A DNA stretch of 5,206 nucleotides, taken from positions 1 through 5,206 of the forward strand of contig JACQNW010000116.1 of assembly GCA_016202845.1 (NCBI GenBank), given 5' to 3'. The notes beneath the pieces were generated by a model. It ran no database searches and was not told the origin of the DNA. It saw only the letters and a list, made by a program, of their open reading frames with translations. Shown here one piece after another: positions 4,511-5,206 of the stretch. This DNA comes from Candidatus Aenigmatarchaeota archaeon. GTDB taxonomy: Archaea > Aenigmatarchaeota > Aenigmatarchaeia > GW2011-AR5. A program made the translations under genes and the position numbers. Each line of letters begins with the position of its first letter. Position 1 is the first letter of the stretch.

Positions 4511-5179
4511 TTACTTGAATCGCAATCCAGCCTCAGGAATTTCCAAAGAGGCGGCATTTCCTGAAATAACCAGTTCACAGCCGGCAGAAGCGTCCAAACA
4601 GTCAAGATTCAGTTCGGCAACAGCATTTGTTAAAACCAGTGTACCGGTAAAAGCTGTCTCTGCATCTTTAATTTTTATGGTCCCTAAAACACCTGCAATT
4701 CTAAGCTCTTTTCCTTCTATATATTTGGCATCCAGTTCTTCAACAGCCGAGGCAAGGAGAATATTGTTTGTTTTGAATGTTGCGTCAGGCATATAGATAT
4801 TAGACAAGCTGCCATTCAGCTTGCTTTCTAAACCATTCAGACTGAAAAAACCGTAATAATCTTTTATTCTGATTAAACTTCTGGTGTCAATACTAACGCC
4901 ATTGCCTTCGGCAACTGTAGCGCCCTTTATGCTGATTTGACCGTTGGCGAGCGTTGAAAAGGGACTGTATTTTTTTGCCTTCAATTCAAATGAAATATTG
5001 CCTGCGCTTATTTCCTCAACAGGTTTATTATCCACAACTGCATTTTGAGCTGATTTGTTTGAAAATTTGAAATCATTGATGCCTGCTTTTGTGAGCAATC
5101 CTGAAACAGGAAAGTAAGAAACAAACGTGAACACTAGTGCCAGAATTATCATAACAGTTAAAACCATCTTAATGATCAT
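4511..5179 (-). CDS. N-terminally anchored, strand-rich extracytoplasmic protein, 222 aa
   Basis: The family is not recognised. A short start MIIK is followed by one hydrophobic helix (about 5-22, MVLTVMIILALVFTFVSYF), with no clear signal-peptidase or lipobox site. This suggests an uncleaved anchor with the remaining ~195 residues outside the cell. That part is made of alternating hydrophobic/polar segments separated by Gly, Asn and Asp turns (for example GNISFELKAKKY, GQISIKGATV, GVLGTIKIKDAETAFTGTLVL). This looks like an all-beta, possibly stacked or beta-taco-like fold. Its only two cysteines, C194 and C201, are close enough for a disulfide. It is the first gene of an operon with the putative DGR target (gap 8 bases), so it may anchor, export or shield that protein; this is inference. 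ATG 5179 is chosen as the first Met. Another Met at residue 5 or 10 would shorten the helix. Confidence 0.7.
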   Translation of the reverse strand: MIIKMVLTVMIILALVFTFVSYFPVSGLLTKAGINDFKFSNKSAQNAVVDNKPVEEISAGNISFELKAKKYSPFSTLANGQISIKGATVAEGNGVSIDTRSLIRIKDYYGFFSLNGLESKLNGSLSNIYMPDATFKTNNILLASAVEELDAKYIEGKELRIAGVLGTIKIKDAETAFTGTLVLTNAVAELNLDCLDASAGCELVISGNAASLEIPEAGLRFK

Positions 5180-5198
5180 TACTTACTATCTGGTGTAG

Positions 5199-5206
5199 TT
5201 TCTATA
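5199..5206 (-). promoter_or_regulatory. Possible TATA-like box of the two-gene operon (at window edge)
   Basis: Read on the - strand, TATAGAAA lies 20-27 bases before the ATG at 5179. It touches the right edge of the window, so the full box and any BRE cannot be seen. Confidence 0.25.

Noticed and set aside
4515..4796. 93-codon + strand frame opposite the anchored protein
   Set aside because: Antisense shadow. The - strand frame is longer, has an N-terminal membrane helix and is coupled to the next gene.
1..5206. CRISPR arrays, tRNA/rRNA genes, insertion sequences, riboswitches
   Set aside because: I saw no spaced direct repeats, no cloverleaf with a T-loop consensus, no transposase frame and no terminal inverted repeats with target duplications.

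Overview
The window looks like a compact, AT-rich archaeal chromosome segment, most likely from a DPANN-type lineage (Woesearchaeota/Pacearchaeota-like). That placement is an inference. It rests on a short archaeal-type HemK2/Mtq2 methyltransferase, a DRG-type TGS GTPase in reduced form, and an archaeal RelE-like toxin with a 45-residue antitoxin. TATA-like boxes also lie about 25 bases before several start codons, as expected for leaderless archaeal mRNAs. Several genes are lineage-specific and not recognisable.

Left part, + strand: the 3' end of an unidentified gene enters from the left edge (possibly a histidine phosphatase). It is followed by a HemK2-like protein-glutamine methyltransferase (169-741), an unrecognised 286-288 residue protein (767-1633), and a DRG-like GTPase with a TGS domain whose G domain appears to have lost the G4/G5 part (1681-2526). 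Most of these genes have their own TATA box, so they need not form an operon.

Middle: a 24-codon open frame with no start codon lies on the - strand behind the GTPase and looks like a gene fossil. Next is a toxin-antitoxin pair in an unusual tail-to-tail layout. The antitoxin is on + (2666-2803) and the RelE-like toxin on - (2800-3108), and their stop codons share bases. Further right on the - strand is a three-helix membrane protein with a long charged tail (3217-3792), and a possible 21-residue ORF overlaps its stop.

Right part, - strand: a two-gene operon. The upstream gene (4511-5179) encodes a protein with one N-terminal membrane anchor and a strand-rich outer part. Eight bases later begins a 212-residue protein (3864-4502). 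Its C-terminus has the layout of the variable region of a diversity-generating retroelement (DGR) target: a C-type-lectin/FGE-like end with G-x-F...L...PS-x-S...VG-x-RPA, built almost entirely from NNC/NNT codons, poor in adenine and far richer in GC than the rest of the gene. This is the main discovery in the window. I could find no reverse transcriptase, Avd or template repeat here, so those parts must lie outside the window, or the target is remote or orphaned.
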